Below are positions 16,272-25,793 of a stretch of 64,000 nt of DNA, piece by piece. The position numbers and the translations under genes are program-made. Origin of the DNA: Anaerosalibacter massiliensis (GTDB taxonomy: Bacteria; Bacillota; Clostridia; Tissierellales; Sporanaerobacteraceae). Within the stretch, counting starts at the first letter, position 1. The number at the start of each line of letters is the position of its first letter. The stretch is taken from contig CCEZ01000043.1 of assembly GCA_000751555.1 (NCBI GenBank), positions 248,001 through 312,000 of the forward strand, read 5' to 3'. A model generated the notes under the pieces. That model was not told the DNA's origin and made no database searches. It worked only from the letters and a program-made list of their open reading frames with translations.

Positions 16272-16559
16272 ATGAGGAAATCTAAAAAAGATAAAGAAAA
16301 AAAGGCTGTGGCATTAAAATATAGTAAAGATGATGTTTCTCCTATTATAGTTGCAAAGGGAAAGGGATATGTTGCAGAGAATATAATTAAAAAGGGAAAA
16401 GATGAGAAAATTGAATTATATGAAGATGAAAAACTCCTAGATGACCTTATGAAGTTGGAAATTAGAGAAGAAATTCCTCCTAAACTTTATAATGCTGTAG
16501 CGGAAATAATTGCTTATGTATATTATTTGGACAAGAAAAAGGGTGATTTAAATGACTAG
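16272..16559 (+). CDS. ylqH: FlhB C-terminal-domain-like protein (YlqH family)
   Basis: A 95-residue cytoplasmic protein equivalent to the last part of the FlhB/EscU export-switch domain: AVALKYSKDDVSPIIVAKGKG, then GYVAENIIKKGK, ELYEDEKLLDDLMKLEI and the terminal IPPKLYNAVAEIIAYVYYLD. It lacks the transmembrane half and the NPTH autocleavage site of real FlhB; the true flhB is at 43172. YlqH-type stand-alone domains lie beside rnhB in many Firmicutes and are of unknown function. It overlaps yraN by 8 nt. Confidence 0.85.
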   Translation: MRKSKKDKEKKAVALKYSKDDVSPIIVAKGKGYVAENIIKKGKDEKIELYEDEKLLDDLMKLEIREEIPPKLYNAVAEIIAYVYYLDKKKGDLND

Positions 16560-16905
16560 CCATATAGAAAAAGGGAGGACTGGTGAATCTATAGCGGTTA
16601 AATATTTAATTAATAAAGATTATTATATACTGGAGAAAAATTTCAGAATTAAAACAGGAGAAATTGATATTATCGCTTTAAAGGATGATATTTTAGCTTT
16701 TGTAGAGGTTAAAACTAGGACAAGTACTAATTATGGATATGCATATGAGGCCGTCAATAAAAAGAAACAGAGGAAAATTATAAATACTGCTCTATATTAT
16801 ATAAAGCTTAATAGAATGAAAAATTATCAATTGAGATTTGATATTATAGAAGTGTATCTAGGAAGAACCAATAAAATAAATCATTTTAAAAATGCTTTTG
16901 TATAG
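16552..16905 (+). CDS. yraN: YraN family (UPF0102) putative endonuclease
   Basis: A 117-residue protein with a restriction-endonuclease-like fold signature: KGRTGESIAVKYL, ILEKNFRIKTGEIDIIALKDD and LAFVEVKTR, giving the E-D-ExK-type catalytic set (E in GE, D in EIDII, EVK). The family is conserved next to rnhB and comM, but its substrate is not established. Its ATG overlaps the end of ylqH. Confidence 0.93.
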   Translation: MTSHIEKGRTGESIAVKYLINKDYYILEKNFRIKTGEIDIIALKDDILAFVEVKTRTSTNYGYAYEAVNKKKQRKIINTALYYIKLNRMKNYQLRFDIIEVYLGRTNKINHFKNAFV

Positions 16906-16969
16906 ATAAATTGGCTTAAAAGGATTTTAAAATAAAGAATATTTTAATAAATCAGAAAAGAGGTTTAAA

Positions 16970-18499
16970 ATGTATTCAAAAGTAAAAACATGTGTACTTC
17001 AAGGTTTAAATGGGTTTACAGTTGAAGTTGAAACAGATATATCTAATGGGCTTCCAACTTTCACCATAGTAGGACTTCCGGATATATCTATAAAAGAGTC
17101 TAAAGAAAGAGTTAGAACAGCTATAAAAAATAGTGGCTATCAGTTTCCGTTAAAAAGGATTACAATTAATCTAGCCCCAGCTAATATAAAGAAAGAAGGT
17201 TCACAAATAGACTTAGCTATAGCCATAGGAATGTTAGCGGCAATGGATGTAATTAATAGATATAATTTTTCTAATATTTCTTTTGTAGGAGAGTTGGCTT
17301 TAGATGGAAAAGTAAATAAAATTGAAGGGGCACTTCCTATGATTATATCTTTAAGGGAAAAAGGCATAAAAAATATAGTAATACCTTATGAAAATAGGGA
17401 TGAATGTGGGATAATACAGGATATAAATATAATACCAGTTAAGAATTTAAACCAATTAGTGAGATTTCTAAATGATCAGGAAAAGATAAACTTTTATAAA
17501 AGAGATGTAAAAAATTCACTTAGCAGTAATGAAAGTATGGAAAAAGATTTTTCTGATATTAAAGGTCAAGAAGGATTAAAAAGGGCATTAGAGGTTGCTG
17601 CTGCAGGATTCCATAATATAATAATCATTGGTCCACCTGGTTCAGGGAAAACTATGTCATCAGAAAGACTTCCAACTATACTTCCAAATCTTACATTTGA
17701 AGAATCTATAGAAACAACTAAGATATATAGTGTAGCAGGACTGTTAAATAAGGATTCCTTAATAAATAAAAGGCCTTTCAGATCCCCACATCATACTGCA
17801 TCTTCATCTTCTTTAATTGGAGGAGGAAGAGTTCCTAAACCAGGAGAAGTTTCACTAGCTCATAATGGTGTATTATTCTTAGATGAACTCCCTGAATTTC
17901 AAAAAAATGTATTAGAAGCTCTGAGGCAGCCCATCGAAGATGGCAATGTAACTATATCTAGAGTTAATGCAACTTTAACATATCCATCTAAGTTTATGTT
18001 AGTTGCAAGCATGAATCCATGTCCGTGTGGATATTTAGGTGATCCATATCATGAGTGCACATGTACTACAAATAGTATTAATAAATATTTAGGGAAAATA
18101 AGTCATCCTCTATTGGATAGAATTGATATACATATAGAAGTTATGCCAGTAGAATATAGTGATCTAAGAAAGGATACAAAAACAGAATCTTCCCAAGATA
18201 TAAGAACAAGAGTTGACAGAGCGAGAGAAATTCAGTTAGAAAGATATTATAATAAAAATATATTTTCTAATGGGCAATTAACCTCTAAAGGTGTGAAAGA
18301 ATATTGCAGACTGAACAATAAAGCTAATAAAATTATGAAACAGGCTTTTGAAAAATTCAAATTTAGTGCAAGAAGTTATAATAAAATATTAAAAGTAGGG
18401 AGAACTATTGCAGATTTAGATGGAGAAGAAAAAATTAAAGAAAATCATATATTAGAAGCTATCCAATATAGGAGTTTAGATAAAAAATATTGGGGGTAA
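16970..18499 (+). CDS. comM: YifB/ComM family Mg-chelatase-like AAA+ ATPase
   Basis: A hexameric helicase-like AAA+ protein which, where studied (ComM), promotes branch migration during natural transformation. The 509-residue protein has an N-terminal LonS5-like domain (GLNGFTVEVETDISNGLPTF, TIVGLPD, SKERVRTAIKNSGY), an AAA+ core with Walker A GPPGSGKT, RPFRSPHHTASSSSLIGGG, Walker B LFLDELPEF, sensor MNPCPCGYLGD with a Cys cluster to CTC, and a C-terminal Mg-chelatase domain with SARSYNKILKVGRTIADLDG. It lies next to dprA, consistent with a DNA-uptake role. AGAGG upstream. Confidence 0.94.
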   Translation: MYSKVKTCVLQGLNGFTVEVETDISNGLPTFTIVGLPDISIKESKERVRTAIKNSGYQFPLKRITINLAPANIKKEGSQIDLAIAIGMLAAMDVINRYNFSNISFVGELALDGKVNKIEGALPMIISLREKGIKNIVIPYENRDECGIIQDINIIPVKNLNQLVRFLNDQEKINFYKRDVKNSLSSNESMEKDFSDIKGQEGLKRALEVAAAGFHNIIIIGPPGSGKTMSSERLPTILPNLTFEESIETTKIYSVAGLLNKDSLINKRPFRSPHHTASSSSLIGGGRVPKPGEVSLAHNGVLFLDELPEFQKNVLEALRQPIEDGNVTISRVNATLTYPSKFMLVASMNPCPCGYLGDPYHECTCTTNSINKYLGKISHPLLDRIDIHIEVMPVEYSDLRKDTKTESSQDIRTRVDRAREIQLERYYNKNIFSNGQLTSKGVKEYCRLNNKANKIMKQAFEKFKFSARSYNKILKVGRTIADLDGEEKIKENHILEAIQYRSLDKKYWG

Positions 18500-18503
18500 G
18501 GAG

Positions 18504-19598
18504 ATGAATGAAGTCAATAATAGGGAAGTACTTATCTGGTTAAATAGCATAGGAGTTAGTAATGTAACTGTAAACAAGCTTTTAAGATATTTTGAAAATA
18601 TATCAGATATATGGAAAGTATCTACTGATGAAATTTTAAGTTTGAAAGGTATAAGAAGTAGCGTCAAGGATAAAATTATTTCTAAAAGAAAAGAATCTGT
18701 ATTAGAAAATATCTTGATAAAAATAAAGAAAAACGATATAAATGTTATGACTGTATTTGATGAAGATTATCCAAATAGGTTAAGATATATTTATAATAAT
18801 CCTGCAGTTTTATACTATAAAGGATCGTTTTCAGAGGTTGACAAATTATCCATAGGTATAGTAGGCTCTAGGAAGGCGACTTCTTATGGAAAATGGGTTA
18901 GTGGAAAATTCTCAAATGAATTATCTGAACTAGGGATTACAATTATAAGTGGAATGGCTAAAGGTATAGATACCGAAGCTCATAAAGGTGCTTTAAAGGG
19001 TAGCGGAAGAACAATTGCTGTCTTAGGTAGTGGATTAGATAATATATATCCTAAAAACAATAAAAAATTATATGATAGAATATGTGAGTGTGGAGCAGTT
19101 GTATCTGAATTTCCTTTAGGAACTGAACCTTACGCATCTAACTTTCCTCAAAGAAATAGAATAATTAGTGGTTTATCTTTAGGTATTCTAGTAATAGAAG
19201 CAACAGAGAAAAGTGGTTCTTTAATAACTGTAGAACATGCTATAGAACAAGGCAAAGAAGTATTTGCTATTCCAGGCAATATAAATAGTATTTTTAGCAG
19301 AGGAACTAATTATTTGATAAAAGATGGTGCTAAAATAGTTATGGATATAGAAGATATATTGGAAGAAATAGATGAATTTAAAAATATATCCATTAGAAGT
19401 GATGAAAAATTTGATTATTCTGAGTTAAGCTCTATGGAGATGAAGATAATAGAGTGCATAAGAAAAGAACCTACTCATTGTGACAATATAGTTTATATGA
19501 CAGGATTAGATATATCTACTGTAAGTAGTACATTAACTATATTGGAATTAAAAGGGATAGTAAAGGAACTTCCTGGTAGGGTATATATATTATGTTAA
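18504..19598 (+). CDS. dprA: DNA processing protein DprA (Smf)
   Basis: Loads RecA onto incoming single-stranded DNA during transformation. The 364-residue protein has an N-terminal HhH-like region, the Rossmann-type core with GIVGSRKATSYG, ISGMAKGIDTEAHKGAL, AVLGSGLDNIYPKNN, FPLGTEPYASNFPQRNRIISG and the SGSLITVEHAIEQGKEVFAIPG stretch, and a C-terminal winged-helix-like domain (about 295-364). It follows comM by 4 nt; topA follows. All hallmark residues look intact. Confidence 0.96.
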   Translation: MNEVNNREVLIWLNSIGVSNVTVNKLLRYFENISDIWKVSTDEILSLKGIRSSVKDKIISKRKESVLENILIKIKKNDINVMTVFDEDYPNRLRYIYNNPAVLYYKGSFSEVDKLSIGIVGSRKATSYGKWVSGKFSNELSELGITIISGMAKGIDTEAHKGALKGSGRTIAVLGSGLDNIYPKNNKKLYDRICECGAVVSEFPLGTEPYASNFPQRNRIISGLSLGILVIEATEKSGSLITVEHAIEQGKEVFAIPGNINSIFSRGTNYLIKDGAKIVMDIEDILEEIDEFKNISIRSDEKFDYSELSSMEMKIIECIRKEPTHCDNIVYMTGLDISTVSSTLTILELKGIVKELPGRVYILC

Positions 19599-19630
19599 CA
19601 TATAGGAATTAATAGTTGGAGGTGTGTACA

Positions 19631-21718
19631 TTGCAAAAAAATCTAGTTATAGTTGAGTCACCTGCAAAAGCAAAAACTATTGGAAAATTCTTGGGAAAAA
19701 ATTATAAAGTAAAGGCATCTGTTGGTCATATAAGGGATTTACCTAAAAGTACTTTAGGTATAGATATTGAGAATGATTTTGAGCCAAAATATATAACTAT
19801 TAGAGGTAAAGGCCCAGTCATAAAGGAATTGAAAAGTGAAGCGAAGAAATCAGACAAAATTTATCTTGCAACAGACCCTGATAGAGAAGGAGAAGCTATA
19901 TCTTGGCATTTAGCTCATATACTAGGGTTAGAAGAAGAAAAACCAGTAAGAATAGAATTTAACGAAATAACTAAAGATGCAGTTTCAGAAGCTATAGAAA
20001 ATCCTAGACCAATTAATAGGGACCTAGTTGATGCACAACAAGCAAGAAGGGTATTAGATAGATTAGTTGGATATAAAATAAGTCCATTATTGTGGAGAAA
20101 GATAAGAAGGGGTTTAAGTGCAGGTAGAGTTCAATCTGTAGCTGTAAAGCTGGTATGCGATAGAGAGAAAGAAATAGAAGATTTCATACCAGAAGAATAT
20201 TGGAGTATTAAAGGAATATTTGAAAAAAATAAAAGAAAATTTGAAGCAGACTTTTATGGAGAAATGAAAGGCAACAAGGAGATAAAAATAGATTTAAAGT
20301 CAGAGAAAGATGTAAAAAAAGTGATTAAAGATCTAGATAAAGGTAAGTACCATGTACATGAAGTGAAAAAAGGCACAAAAAGACGAAATCCTTATCCCCC
20401 ATATACTACTAGTACTTTACAACAAGATGCTTCAAAAAGGTTAAGATTTTCTGCAAAAAAAACTATGGCTATAGCACAGCAGTTATATGAGGGAATAGAT
20501 ATAAAGAGAGAAGGTACAGTTGGACTTATAACTTATATAAGAACTGATTCTACTAGAATTTCTCAAGAAGCTATGGATACTGCAAGTGATTTTATTATAA
20601 GAAATTATGGAAAGGAATACTCTGTCAAAAGAAAAAACATTAAGAAAAAGAAAAGTAGTGATACTCAAGATGCTCATGAAGCTATAAGAGCTACATCTGT
20701 TAATAGAAAACCAGAAGATATAAAGAATTCATTAACTCCTGATCAATATAAATTATATAAACTTATCTGGGAAAGATTTATAGCTAGTCAAATGAGTGTA
20801 GCAATATATGAAACTTTATCCATTAAAATTCTATCAGGGAAATATATTTTTAGGGCATCTGGTTCTAAATTGAAATTTGATGGTTTTATGAAAGTATACA
20901 GTGTATTAGGGAAAGATAATACTATAGGTATGCCTACCCTTAAAAAGGGAGAAGAAATAAAGTTACAAAAATTAAAACCTAATCAACATTTTACTCAACC
21001 ACCTGCTAGATATACAGAAGCAAGTCTTATTAAAACTTTAGAGGAGTTGGGCATAGGAAGGCCAAGTACTTATTCTCCTACTATATCTACTATTTTAAAT
21101 AGAGAATATGTGGTCATAGAAAATAGAAGTTTCGAGCCTACAGAGTTAGGACTATTAGTTACAGAATTGTTAGAAGAATATTTTAAAAATATAATAAATG
21201 AAGAATTTACTGCTAACATGGAAGAAGATTTAGATAGAGTAGCAGATGGAAAATCTCCATGGAAAAAAGTAATTAAGGATTTTTATTCTGAATTTCATAA
21301 AGTTTTAGAAGTAGCTGAAGAAGAAATTGAAAAAATAGAAATAAAAGATGAAGAAACAGATGTTATTTGTGAAAAATGTGGAAGAAATATGGTAGTTAAA
21401 TATGGACGATATGGAAAATTTTTAGCTTGCCCAGGATATCCTGAATGTAAAAATACAAAACCTTTTTTAGAGGAATTAGGTGTGGATTGTCCACGTTGTG
21501 GTGGGAAAATTGTTGAAAGAAGAACTAAAAAAGGTAGAAGATTTTATGGGTGTAGCAATTATCCTAAATGTAATTTTATGTCTTGGGATGAGCCTATTAG
21601 TGAGAAATGTCCAAAATGTGAAGATATACTAGTTAAAAGAAAAAATAAAAATAGCGCTATTATTAAATGTATGAATAAATCTTGTGATTACAAGAAAGTA
21701 GAAAAAAATAATAAATAA
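19631..21718 (+). CDS. topA: DNA topoisomerase I (type IA)
   Basis: Relaxes negative supercoils. The 695-residue protein has a TOPRIM domain (VIVESPAKAKTIGKFLG, then TDPDREGEAISWH), the active-site Tyr302 in GLITYIRTDSTR, DAHEAIRAT, the EASLIKTLEELGIGRPSTY motif, and three C-terminal zinc-ribbon-like modules (CEKC with CPGYPEC; CPRC with CSNYPKC; CPKC with CMNKSC). I chose TTG 19631 because TTGGAGGTG (19616-19624) is its ribosome-binding site; the frame is open upstream through that site. Confidence 0.97.
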   Translation: MQKNLVIVESPAKAKTIGKFLGKNYKVKASVGHIRDLPKSTLGIDIENDFEPKYITIRGKGPVIKELKSEAKKSDKIYLATDPDREGEAISWHLAHILGLEEEKPVRIEFNEITKDAVSEAIENPRPINRDLVDAQQARRVLDRLVGYKISPLLWRKIRRGLSAGRVQSVAVKLVCDREKEIEDFIPEEYWSIKGIFEKNKRKFEADFYGEMKGNKEIKIDLKSEKDVKKVIKDLDKGKYHVHEVKKGTKRRNPYPPYTTSTLQQDASKRLRFSAKKTMAIAQQLYEGIDIKREGTVGLITYIRTDSTRISQEAMDTASDFIIRNYGKEYSVKRKNIKKKKSSDTQDAHEAIRATSVNRKPEDIKNSLTPDQYKLYKLIWERFIASQMSVAIYETLSIKILSGKYIFRASGSKLKFDGFMKVYSVLGKDNTIGMPTLKKGEEIKLQKLKPNQHFTQPPARYTEASLIKTLEELGIGRPSTYSPTISTILNREYVVIENRSFEPTELGLLVTELLEEYFKNIINEEFTANMEEDLDRVADGKSPWKKVIKDFYSEFHKVLEVAEEEIEKIEIKDEETDVICEKCGRNMVVKYGRYGKFLACPGYPECKNTKPFLEELGVDCPRCGGKIVERRTKKGRRFYGCSNYPKCNFMSWDEPISEKCPKCEDILVKRKNKNSAIIKCMNKSCDYKKVEKNNK

Positions 21719-21820
21719 AATTAATAAATTAAGCTGTACTTTTATGTGAAATTATGGTAATCTATCATTAGACACGCAATTTAAACAAAAAAAAATATTC
21801 TGAAAACTATAAAATTAGTC

Positions 21821-21849
21821 TTGAACTTATGGAGAAAATATGATACTAT
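21821..21849 (+). promoter_or_regulatory. Candidate sigma-A promoter of hslV-hslU-codY
   Basis: TTGAAC (21821-21826), 17-nt spacer, TACTAT (21844-21849) preceded by TGA (extended -10). It lies in the 171-nt gap between topA and hslV, which otherwise shows no gene or terminator. Confidence 0.5.
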
Positions 21850-21889
21850 TTCTTTTGTTTGTATATGTCCTATAAAGGAGTGGTTTTAG

Positions 21890-22420
21890 ATGATGAAGGG
21901 AACTACTATTGTAGCTGTTAAAAAAGACGAAAAACTAGCTATTGCTGGCGACGGACAAGTAACTATGGGAGATAAAACAATAATGAAGGGGACAGCAAAG
22001 AAGGTTAGAAAAATATACAATGGGAAAGTACTTATTGGATTTGCTGGTTCTGTAGCAGATGCAATTACATTAGCTGAAATTTTGGAAGAAAAATTGGAAC
22101 AATATGATGGAAATTTAAGAAGAGCTGCAGTTGAAATGGCAAAAGATTGGAGAAGAGATAAAGTATTAAAGCAATTAGAAGCTATGCTCATAGCAGGTGA
22201 TAAGGAAAATTTATTAGTTATATCAGGGAATGGAGAGGTTATAGAGCCTGATGAAGGTATAGTTGCAATAGGTTCTGGAGGAAATTATGCGTTGGCTGCA
22301 GGTAAGGCTTTACTTAAACATTCAAAACTAGGTATTAAAAATATTGTAAAGGAATCTTTATATATAGCTTCAACTATTTGTGTATATACAAACGATAATA
22401 TAACTGTTGAAATGCTCTAA
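21890..22420 (+). CDS. hslV: ATP-dependent protease subunit HslV (ClpQ)
   Basis: Proteasome-like peptidase that forms HslVU with the ATPase encoded next. The 176-residue protein begins [12 protein letters not shown], so removal of the first four residues would expose the catalytic Thr; GDGQVTMGD and [14 protein letters not shown] are family motifs. Unlike Bacillus ClpQ, which uses an N-terminal Ser, this one appears to be a Thr enzyme. AAAGGAG precedes ATG 21890; ATG 21893 is equally possible. Confidence 0.96.
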   Translation: MMKGTTIVAVKKDEKLAIAGDGQVTMGDKTIMKGTAKKVRKIYNGKVLIGFAGSVADAITLAEILEEKLEQYDGNLRRAAVEMAKDWRRDKVLKQLEAMLIAGDKENLLVISGNGEVIEPDEGIVAIGSGGNYALAAGKALLKHSKLGIKNIVKESLYIASTICVYTNDNITVEML

Positions 22421-22433
22421 GGAGAGTGATTAA

Positions 22434-23822
22434 ATGAAGGAATTAACTCCTAGTGAAATAGTAAATGAGCTAGATAAATATATTGTTGGTCAAGATAAAG
22501 CTAAAAAGGCTGTAGCTATTGCCATTAGGAATAGGTATAGGAGAAGTTTATTAGATGAGGAATTTAAAGATGAAGTTAAACCTAAAAACATCTTAATGGT
22601 TGGACCGACAGGAGTTGGAAAAACTGAGATAGCAAGAAGATTGGCCAAACTTATAAAAGCTCCTTTTATAAAAGTTGAGGCTACTAAGTTTACTGAAGTG
22701 GGCTATGTAGGTAGAGATGTAGATTCCATGGTTAGAGATTTAGTTGAAGATTCCATTAGAATGATTAAGGAAGAAAAAATAAACAAGGTTTATGATAAGG
22801 GTAAGCTACTAGCAGAAGACAAAATCTTAGATATACTTGCACCAAGTTCTAAAAGGAAAAAAAATTCTAATAATCCTTTAGAAATGCTTTTTAATATAGA
22901 AGATGAGGAAGAAAAAAAAGTAGAAGATAAAAGTATAGAAATTAAAGAATATCGTAATAATATGAGAAAAAGACTTAAAAATGGCGAATTAGAAAATAGG
23001 ATTATTGAAATTGAGGTAGAGGAGAATTCAAATTCTACAGTAGAATACTTTAGTGGATTAGGTATGGAAGAGTTTAATATAAACATGGGTGATATGTTTG
23101 GAGACTTTTTACCTAAAAAAGTTAAAAAAAGAAAGGTAACAATAAAAGAGGCTAAAAAAATAATTGGAGCACAAGAAGCACAAAAATTAATTGATATGGA
23201 TGAGGTTATAGAAGAAGGAATTAAGAGGGCAGAAAATAGTGGAATAATCTTTATTGATGAAATAGATAAAATAGCAGGTAAAGATTATTCATCAGGACCA
23301 GATGTATCAAGAGAAGGAGTGCAAAGAGACATTCTTCCTATAATAGAGGGCAGCAATATAATGACTAAATATGGACCTGTTAAAACTGACCATATACTTT
23401 TTATTGCAGCTGGAGCTTTTCATGTTTCAAAAGTTAATGATTTAATTCCAGAAATACAGGGAAGATTTCCTATTAGGGTTGAATTGGATAACTTAACTGA
23501 AGAGAATTTTAAACAAATTCTTACTAAGCCTAAAAATGCTTTAATAAAGCAGTATCAACTTTTATTGAAGACTGAAGGGATAAATCTTAGTTTTACTGAA
23601 GAAGCTATAACTGAAATTGCTAAGTTTTCTTATATTTCTAATGAACAACATGAAAATATAGGTGCAAGACGATTACACACAGTCATTGAAAAAATATTAG
23701 AGGATATATCATTTAATGCGCCAGATTTAGAAGAAAAAGATGTAGTATTAGATGGTAAATATATAGAATCAAAACTCATGAATGACATTCAGCAAAAAGA
23801 CATATCAAAATATATATTATAA
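22434..23822 (+). CDS. hslU: ATP-dependent protease ATPase subunit HslU (ClpY)
   Basis: AAA+ unfoldase that feeds HslV. The 462-residue protein opens with the family [18 protein letters not shown], has Walker [27 protein letters not shown], an inserted I domain (about 110-240, charged and variable), Walker [27 protein letters not shown], and a C-terminal sensor 2 region with [20 protein letters not shown]. The C terminus ends DISKYIL, the conserved tail that docks into HslV. Spacing to hslV is 13 nt. Confidence 0.97.
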   Translation: MKELTPSEIVNELDKYIVGQDKAKKAVAIAIRNRYRRSLLDEEFKDEVKPKNILMVGPTGVGKTEIARRLAKLIKAPFIKVEATKFTEVGYVGRDVDSMVRDLVEDSIRMIKEEKINKVYDKGKLLAEDKILDILAPSSKRKKNSNNPLEMLFNIEDEEEKKVEDKSIEIKEYRNNMRKRLKNGELENRIIEIEVEENSNSTVEYFSGLGMEEFNINMGDMFGDFLPKKVKKRKVTIKEAKKIIGAQEAQKLIDMDEVIEEGIKRAENSGIIFIDEIDKIAGKDYSSGPDVSREGVQRDILPIIEGSNIMTKYGPVKTDHILFIAAGAFHVSKVNDLIPEIQGRFPIRVELDNLTEENFKQILTKPKNALIKQYQLLLKTEGINLSFTEEAITEIAKFSYISNEQHENIGARRLHTVIEKILEDISFNAPDLEEKDVVLDGKYIESKLMNDIQQKDISKYIL

Positions 23823-23835
23823 AGGGAGGATTATA

Positions 23836-24618
23836 ATGAGTGAAAGTTTATTACAAAAAACTAGAAGATTGAATAAAGCACTACAAAGTTCAGGGTCTAA
23901 ACCTGTTTCTTTTCCTGAATTAAGTAAAATACTTAGTGATATATTGGATGCAAATGTATATATAGCTAGTAGAAAAGGTAGGGTTTTAGGCTATGAGCTT
24001 TCCACCGGTCTTGATTGTGATATACTTCAAAATGAAGTAGTGGAAGAGAAAAGATTTCCTAAAAAATATAATGATCGACTACTGAGAGTTATAGAAACTA
24101 AGGAAAATGTTGAAGAAATGAAAGAATGTGTATTTGATGAAATTTCTGAATGTGAATATCCTAATAAAATAGTAACTATAATACCTATAAATAGTGGTGG
24201 AGTTAGATTAGGAACTTTAGTATTATCTAGATTAGATAGAAACTTTACAGAAGATGATTTAGTTTTAGCTGAATATAGTGCTACAATAGTAGGCATGGAA
24301 ATTTTAAGATCTAAAAATGATGAGATAGAAGAAGAAGCTAGGAAAAAAGCAGTAGTACAAATGGCCATAGGAACTTTATCTTATTCAGAATTAGAGGCTA
24401 TGGAGCATATATTTAATGAGTTAGATGGCAATGAAGGATTATTAGTAGCTAGCAAAATTGCAGACAGAGTAGGAATCACTCGTTCTGTAATAGTAAATGC
24501 CTTAAGAAAATTTGAAAGTGCAGGTGTAATTGAATCTAGGTCATTGGGAATGAAAGGAACACATATAAAAATATTAAATGATAAATTGATTGATGAGCTT
24601 CAAAAAGCTAGAGGATAG
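23836..24618 (+). CDS. codY: GTP-sensing transcriptional pleiotropic repressor CodY
   Basis: Global regulator that senses branched-chain amino acids (and GTP in many species) and represses nutrient-limitation genes. The 260-residue protein has an N-terminal GAF domain (about 1-155), linker, and a winged helix with the near-invariant [18 protein letters not shown] and [19 protein letters not shown] stretches. I chose ATG 23836 behind GGGAGG; the longer frame (23782) overlaps hslU. codY directly before the fla/che operon is the Bacillus arrangement. The terminator starts in its stop codon. Confidence 0.97.
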   Translation: MSESLLQKTRRLNKALQSSGSKPVSFPELSKILSDILDANVYIASRKGRVLGYELSTGLDCDILQNEVVEEKRFPKKYNDRLLRVIETKENVEEMKECVFDEISECEYPNKIVTIIPINSGGVRLGTLVLSRLDRNFTEDDLVLAEYSATIVGMEILRSKNDEIEEEARKKAVVQMAIGTLSYSELEAMEHIFNELDGNEGLLVASKIADRVGITRSVIVNALRKFESAGVIESRSLGMKGTHIKILNDKLIDELQKARG

Positions 24619-24643
24619 TAGGTTTTTAAACCTACTATTTTTT
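24615..24643 (+). terminator. Terminator after codY
   Basis: ATAGTAGGTTT (24615-24625) and AAACCTACTAT (24628-24638) form an 11-bp stem with a TT loop, followed by a T-run to 24643. It ends the hslV-hslU-codY unit. Confidence 0.88.
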
Positions 24644-24716
24644 ATATTATGAATACTAGATTTTAGATAAAAAATTAAAACCTCTTCTATGCAATACAGT
24701 TAATCCGTTCGTCCCA

Positions 24717-24748
24717 AAACAAATTAGGACCTTGGTCCTAATTTGTTT
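24717..24748. repeat. 15-bp perfect inverted repeat in the codY-flgB gap
   Basis: The left arm 24717-24731 (core ATTAGGACC) and the right arm 24734-24748 are exact complements around TT. Neither side has a strong U-tract, so it is not an obvious terminator on its own. It lies in the 280-nt space between the codY terminator and flgB, in which I see no gene; the only other element there is a weak promoter near flgB. Confidence 0.7.
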
Positions 24749-24868
24749 AATTTCAATAAAAAAAAGAAATTTTAGAAGGAAAATTTTGCTTAGGCAAGAA
24801 TATAGTACTAGTGGACTAGCGAAAAATGTTATTTTCTTAGAAAAAAGATAAAAAAAAGAGGAATAATA

Positions 24869-24897
24869 TAGATAAAAAGACAAAAATAGTTTATAAT
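24869..24897 (+). promoter_or_regulatory. Candidate sigma-A promoter of the fla/che operon
   Basis: TAGATA (24869-24874), 17-nt spacer, TATAAT (24892-24897), 35 nt before flgB. The -10 is perfect and the -35 is weak (4 of 6), which would suit an activated or low-basal promoter. I did not see a sigma-D-type TAAA/GCCGATAT promoter here. Confidence 0.45.
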
Positions 24898-24932
24898 GTT
24901 AATAACAATATTTAGTTTAAGAGGTGAGAATC

Positions 24933-25340
24933 ATGTTATCAAATATATATTCGACAACAAATTTTTTAAAGAAAGCTTTAGATGGAACTTGGGCTAGGAA
25001 CAAAGTCATATCTCAAAACATCGCTAATGTAGATACTCCGAACTACAAAAGAAAATCAATAGTATTTGAGGACTATTTAAAACGGGAATTAAGTAGTAGT
25101 AAAAAAGGGCTAGAAACCACAAATGATAAGCATATTTCTGGTATTAGAGCATTTCAAGATGATGAACCTAAGATAGTAGAGCATAATAATTCATCTTACA
25201 GGTTTGATGGAAACAATGTAAATATAGATGTGGAAACAGGAAATTTAGCAAAAAATACTATTATGCATGAAGCTTTGGTAAAACAAATTACAGATGAATA
25301 TGAGAAAGTTAAAAATGCAATTATTGAAGGAGGAAAATAA
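24933..25340 (+). CDS. flgB: Flagellar basal-body rod protein FlgB
   Basis: Proximal rod subunit, exported by the flagellar type III system. The 135-residue protein has the rod/hook-family N-terminal motif SQNIANVDTPNYKRKS and a C-terminal helix that pairs with it in the assembled rod. First gene of the fla/che operon. I chose ATG 24933 behind GAGGTGAG; the in-frame GTG 24924 lies within that site. Confidence 0.95.
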   Translation: MLSNIYSTTNFLKKALDGTWARNKVISQNIANVDTPNYKRKSIVFEDYLKRELSSSKKGLETTNDKHISGIRAFQDDEPKIVEHNNSSYRFDGNNVNIDVETGNLAKNTIMHEALVKQITDEYEKVKNAIIEGGK

Positions 25341-25341
25341 A

Positions 25342-25782
25342 ATGGGTATGTTTGATTCTATTAATATAAATTCTTCTGCTTTAACAGCTGAAAAGGCAAG
25401 GATTGATATTATATCTAAAAATATTGCTAATGAGAAAACCACTAGATCTACAGGAGGACAACCTTATAGAAGACAAACAGTAGTATTTCAGGAGAAAAAA
25501 AAGAATCTTTTTTCTCAATATTTGTCAAAGCATAAGAAGGACTTTAATGGAGATGGTGTGAAGATAGCTAAAATAGTTGATGACCCTACACCTTTTAAAC
25601 TAGTATATGAACCAGGGCATCCAGATGCAGATGAAAATGGATATGTTAGAATGCCAAATGTAGAAATGGTAAAAGAAATGGTTGATATGATAGACGCTCA
25701 ACGAGCTTATGAAGCTAATATAACTGCTATGAATGCATCTAAAACTATGCTTATGAAAACATTGGACATAGGTAGAAGATAG
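25342..25782 (+). CDS. flgC: Flagellar basal-body rod protein FlgC
   Basis: Proximal rod subunit. The 146-residue protein has MFDSININSSALTAEKARID, the rod signature ISKNIANEKTTRS, and the C-terminal VEMVKEMVDMIDAQRAYEAN and ITAMNASKTMLMKTLDIG. AAGGAGGAAA precedes ATG 25342, which follows the flgB stop by one base; the longer frame from 25294 overlaps flgB. Confidence 0.96.
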   Translation: MGMFDSININSSALTAEKARIDIISKNIANEKTTRSTGGQPYRRQTVVFQEKKKNLFSQYLSKHKKDFNGDGVKIAKIVDDPTPFKLVYEPGHPDADENGYVRMPNVEMVKEMVDMIDAQRAYEANITAMNASKTMLMKTLDIGRR

Positions 25783-25793
25783 GAGGACTAAAT

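Noticed and set aside
24768-24787. Possible CodY box (AATTTT ... AAAATTTT) before flgB
   Set aside because: The central spacing and bases do not match the AATTTTCWGAAAATT consensus; such AT-rich half-sites are common here.
24656-24883. 75-codon minus-strand frame in the codY-flgB gap
   Set aside because: Low-complexity Phe/Leu/Ser sequence that runs through the palindrome; no sign of a real protein.
24644-24932. Sigma-D-type promoter for flagellar genes
   Set aside because: No TAAA ... GCCGATAT pattern seen here or inside the operon gaps that I checked.
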